Assembly: GCA_013398275.1 (NCBI GenBank)
Contig: VZSE01008388.1
Span: 310,001 to 374,000, forward strand
Direction of reading: 5' to 3'
Source of the DNA: Promerops cafer
Lineage: Eukaryota > Chordata > Aves > Passeriformes > Nectariniidae
DNA length: 64,000 nt
The notes beneath the pieces were generated by a model. The model was given only the letters and a program-made list of their open reading frames with translations, had not been told where the DNA came from and ran no database searches. Shown here piece by piece: positions 63,946 to 64,000 of this stretch (position 1 is the first letter of the stretch; every line of letters begins with the position of its first letter). The position numbers and the translations under genes were made by a program.

Positions 63946-64000
63946 CATAACAATGTTATATGTGCAACATTCCACTGAAGCTCATGAAATTACTGTTGGC

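Larger units (their letters stand above)
62759..63952 (+). mobile_element. Endogenous-retrovirus-type LTR, solo or truncated, interrupted by an assembly gap
   Basis: The sequence has LTR architecture on the plus strand: a TG start at 62759 (TGTTAAGGCCACAG), a weak TATA-like word near 63103, an AATAAA poly-A signal at 63349-63354 and then about 80 bases to an ACA end (63950-63952). No primer-binding site, gag or pol follows within the window, and no target-site duplication is visible at these ends, so both termini are provisional. The family is not identified. The listed span contains a duplicated 515-base block around the N at 63430; without it the element would be about 678 bp. It runs opposite to the host gene. 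No viral protein is encoded here. Confidence 0.6.
313..64000 (-). other. KIF26B: Large intron of the KIF26B-like gene (its 5' end is outside the window)
   Basis: Everything beyond the acceptor is non-coding in appearance. Open frames are short, scattered over all frames, poor in start-context or splice support, and do not resemble known proteins apart from LINE remnants. No GC-rich, CpG-rich first exon encoding the Ser/Gly-rich N-terminus expected for KIF26B is present, so the upstream exon lies past 64000. In human KIF26B, as I recall it, the boundary before the DP-x-FSS sequence follows the exon with the first CxxC module; that makes this intron 1. Large first introns are usual for this gene. 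A nested non-coding RNA gene cannot be excluded from sequence alone. Confidence 0.8.

Noticed and set aside
1..64000. CRISPR arrays, operons, phage or other prokaryotic systems
   Set aside because: There are no regularly spaced repeats, no ribosome-binding-site-linked gene series and no dense coding. A spliced vertebrate exon and CR1 elements make this eukaryotic nuclear DNA.

Overview
The window looks like avian nuclear DNA. It carries four minus-strand CR1 LINE fragments, three of them with clear avian-type CR1 features: a 3' end with the ATTCTRTG-type octamer in two, and reverse-transcriptase C-terminal remnants in two. It also has one LTR of endogenous-retrovirus type, no mammalian SINEs, AT-rich non-coding sequence and no bacterial gene organisation. 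CR1 also occurs in other sauropsids, so 'bird' is a strong inference rather than proof. Genus and species cannot be named from the sequence.

The only protein-coding sequence I can support is at the left edge. Positions 1-312, minus strand, are an exon of a KIF26-family atypical kinesin, best matched from memory to KIF26B. It has 104 uninterrupted codons, a textbook splice acceptor at 313-314 and a pyrimidine-rich tract with a branch-point candidate upstream. The exon continues past base 1. The rest of the window (313-64000) reads as a single intron lying 5' of this exon in gene orientation. By comparison with human KIF26B as I recall it, this is probably intron 1, between the exon carrying the first CxxC module and the exon carrying the second. 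No upstream exon and no CpG-rich first-exon or promoter region is visible, so the intron is at least 63.7 kb.

Layout of the intron: 793-819, a 27-base A run; 9200-9850, a GC-richer patch without a recognisable gene; 10706-10773, a 31-bp tandem duplication; 15448-15700, a CR1 3' fragment; 21770-21797, a perfect 28-bp palindrome; 21865-22500, a CR1 with C-terminal ORF2 remnants; 23233-23252, a perfect 20-bp palindrome followed by an A-rich tract; 33201-33255, a 26-bp near-perfect hairpin with a 3-base loop; 37404-37470, a T/G-rich tract; 40250-41065, a CR1 carrying the FADD reverse-transcriptase motif; 43225-43267, a 23-bp tandem repeat; 50480-50522, a five-tract G-quadruplex motif; 52785-52880, an old CR1 3' fragment; 59951-60007, a cluster of SOX-, TALE- and homeodomain-like sites; 61086-61175, an AT-rich microsatellite; 62759-63952, an LTR interrupted by a single N.

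At the right end, the 515 bases before the N at 63430 are repeated by the 515 bases after it. This is most simply an unmerged contig overlap, so the LTR is probably about 678 bp and the window about 516 bp too long. All recognisable CR1 copies run in the same direction as the host gene, and the LTR runs opposite to it. I see no multi-gene system here. The most interesting items are the hairpin and palindromes, the regulatory-looking motif cluster and the assembly artefact.
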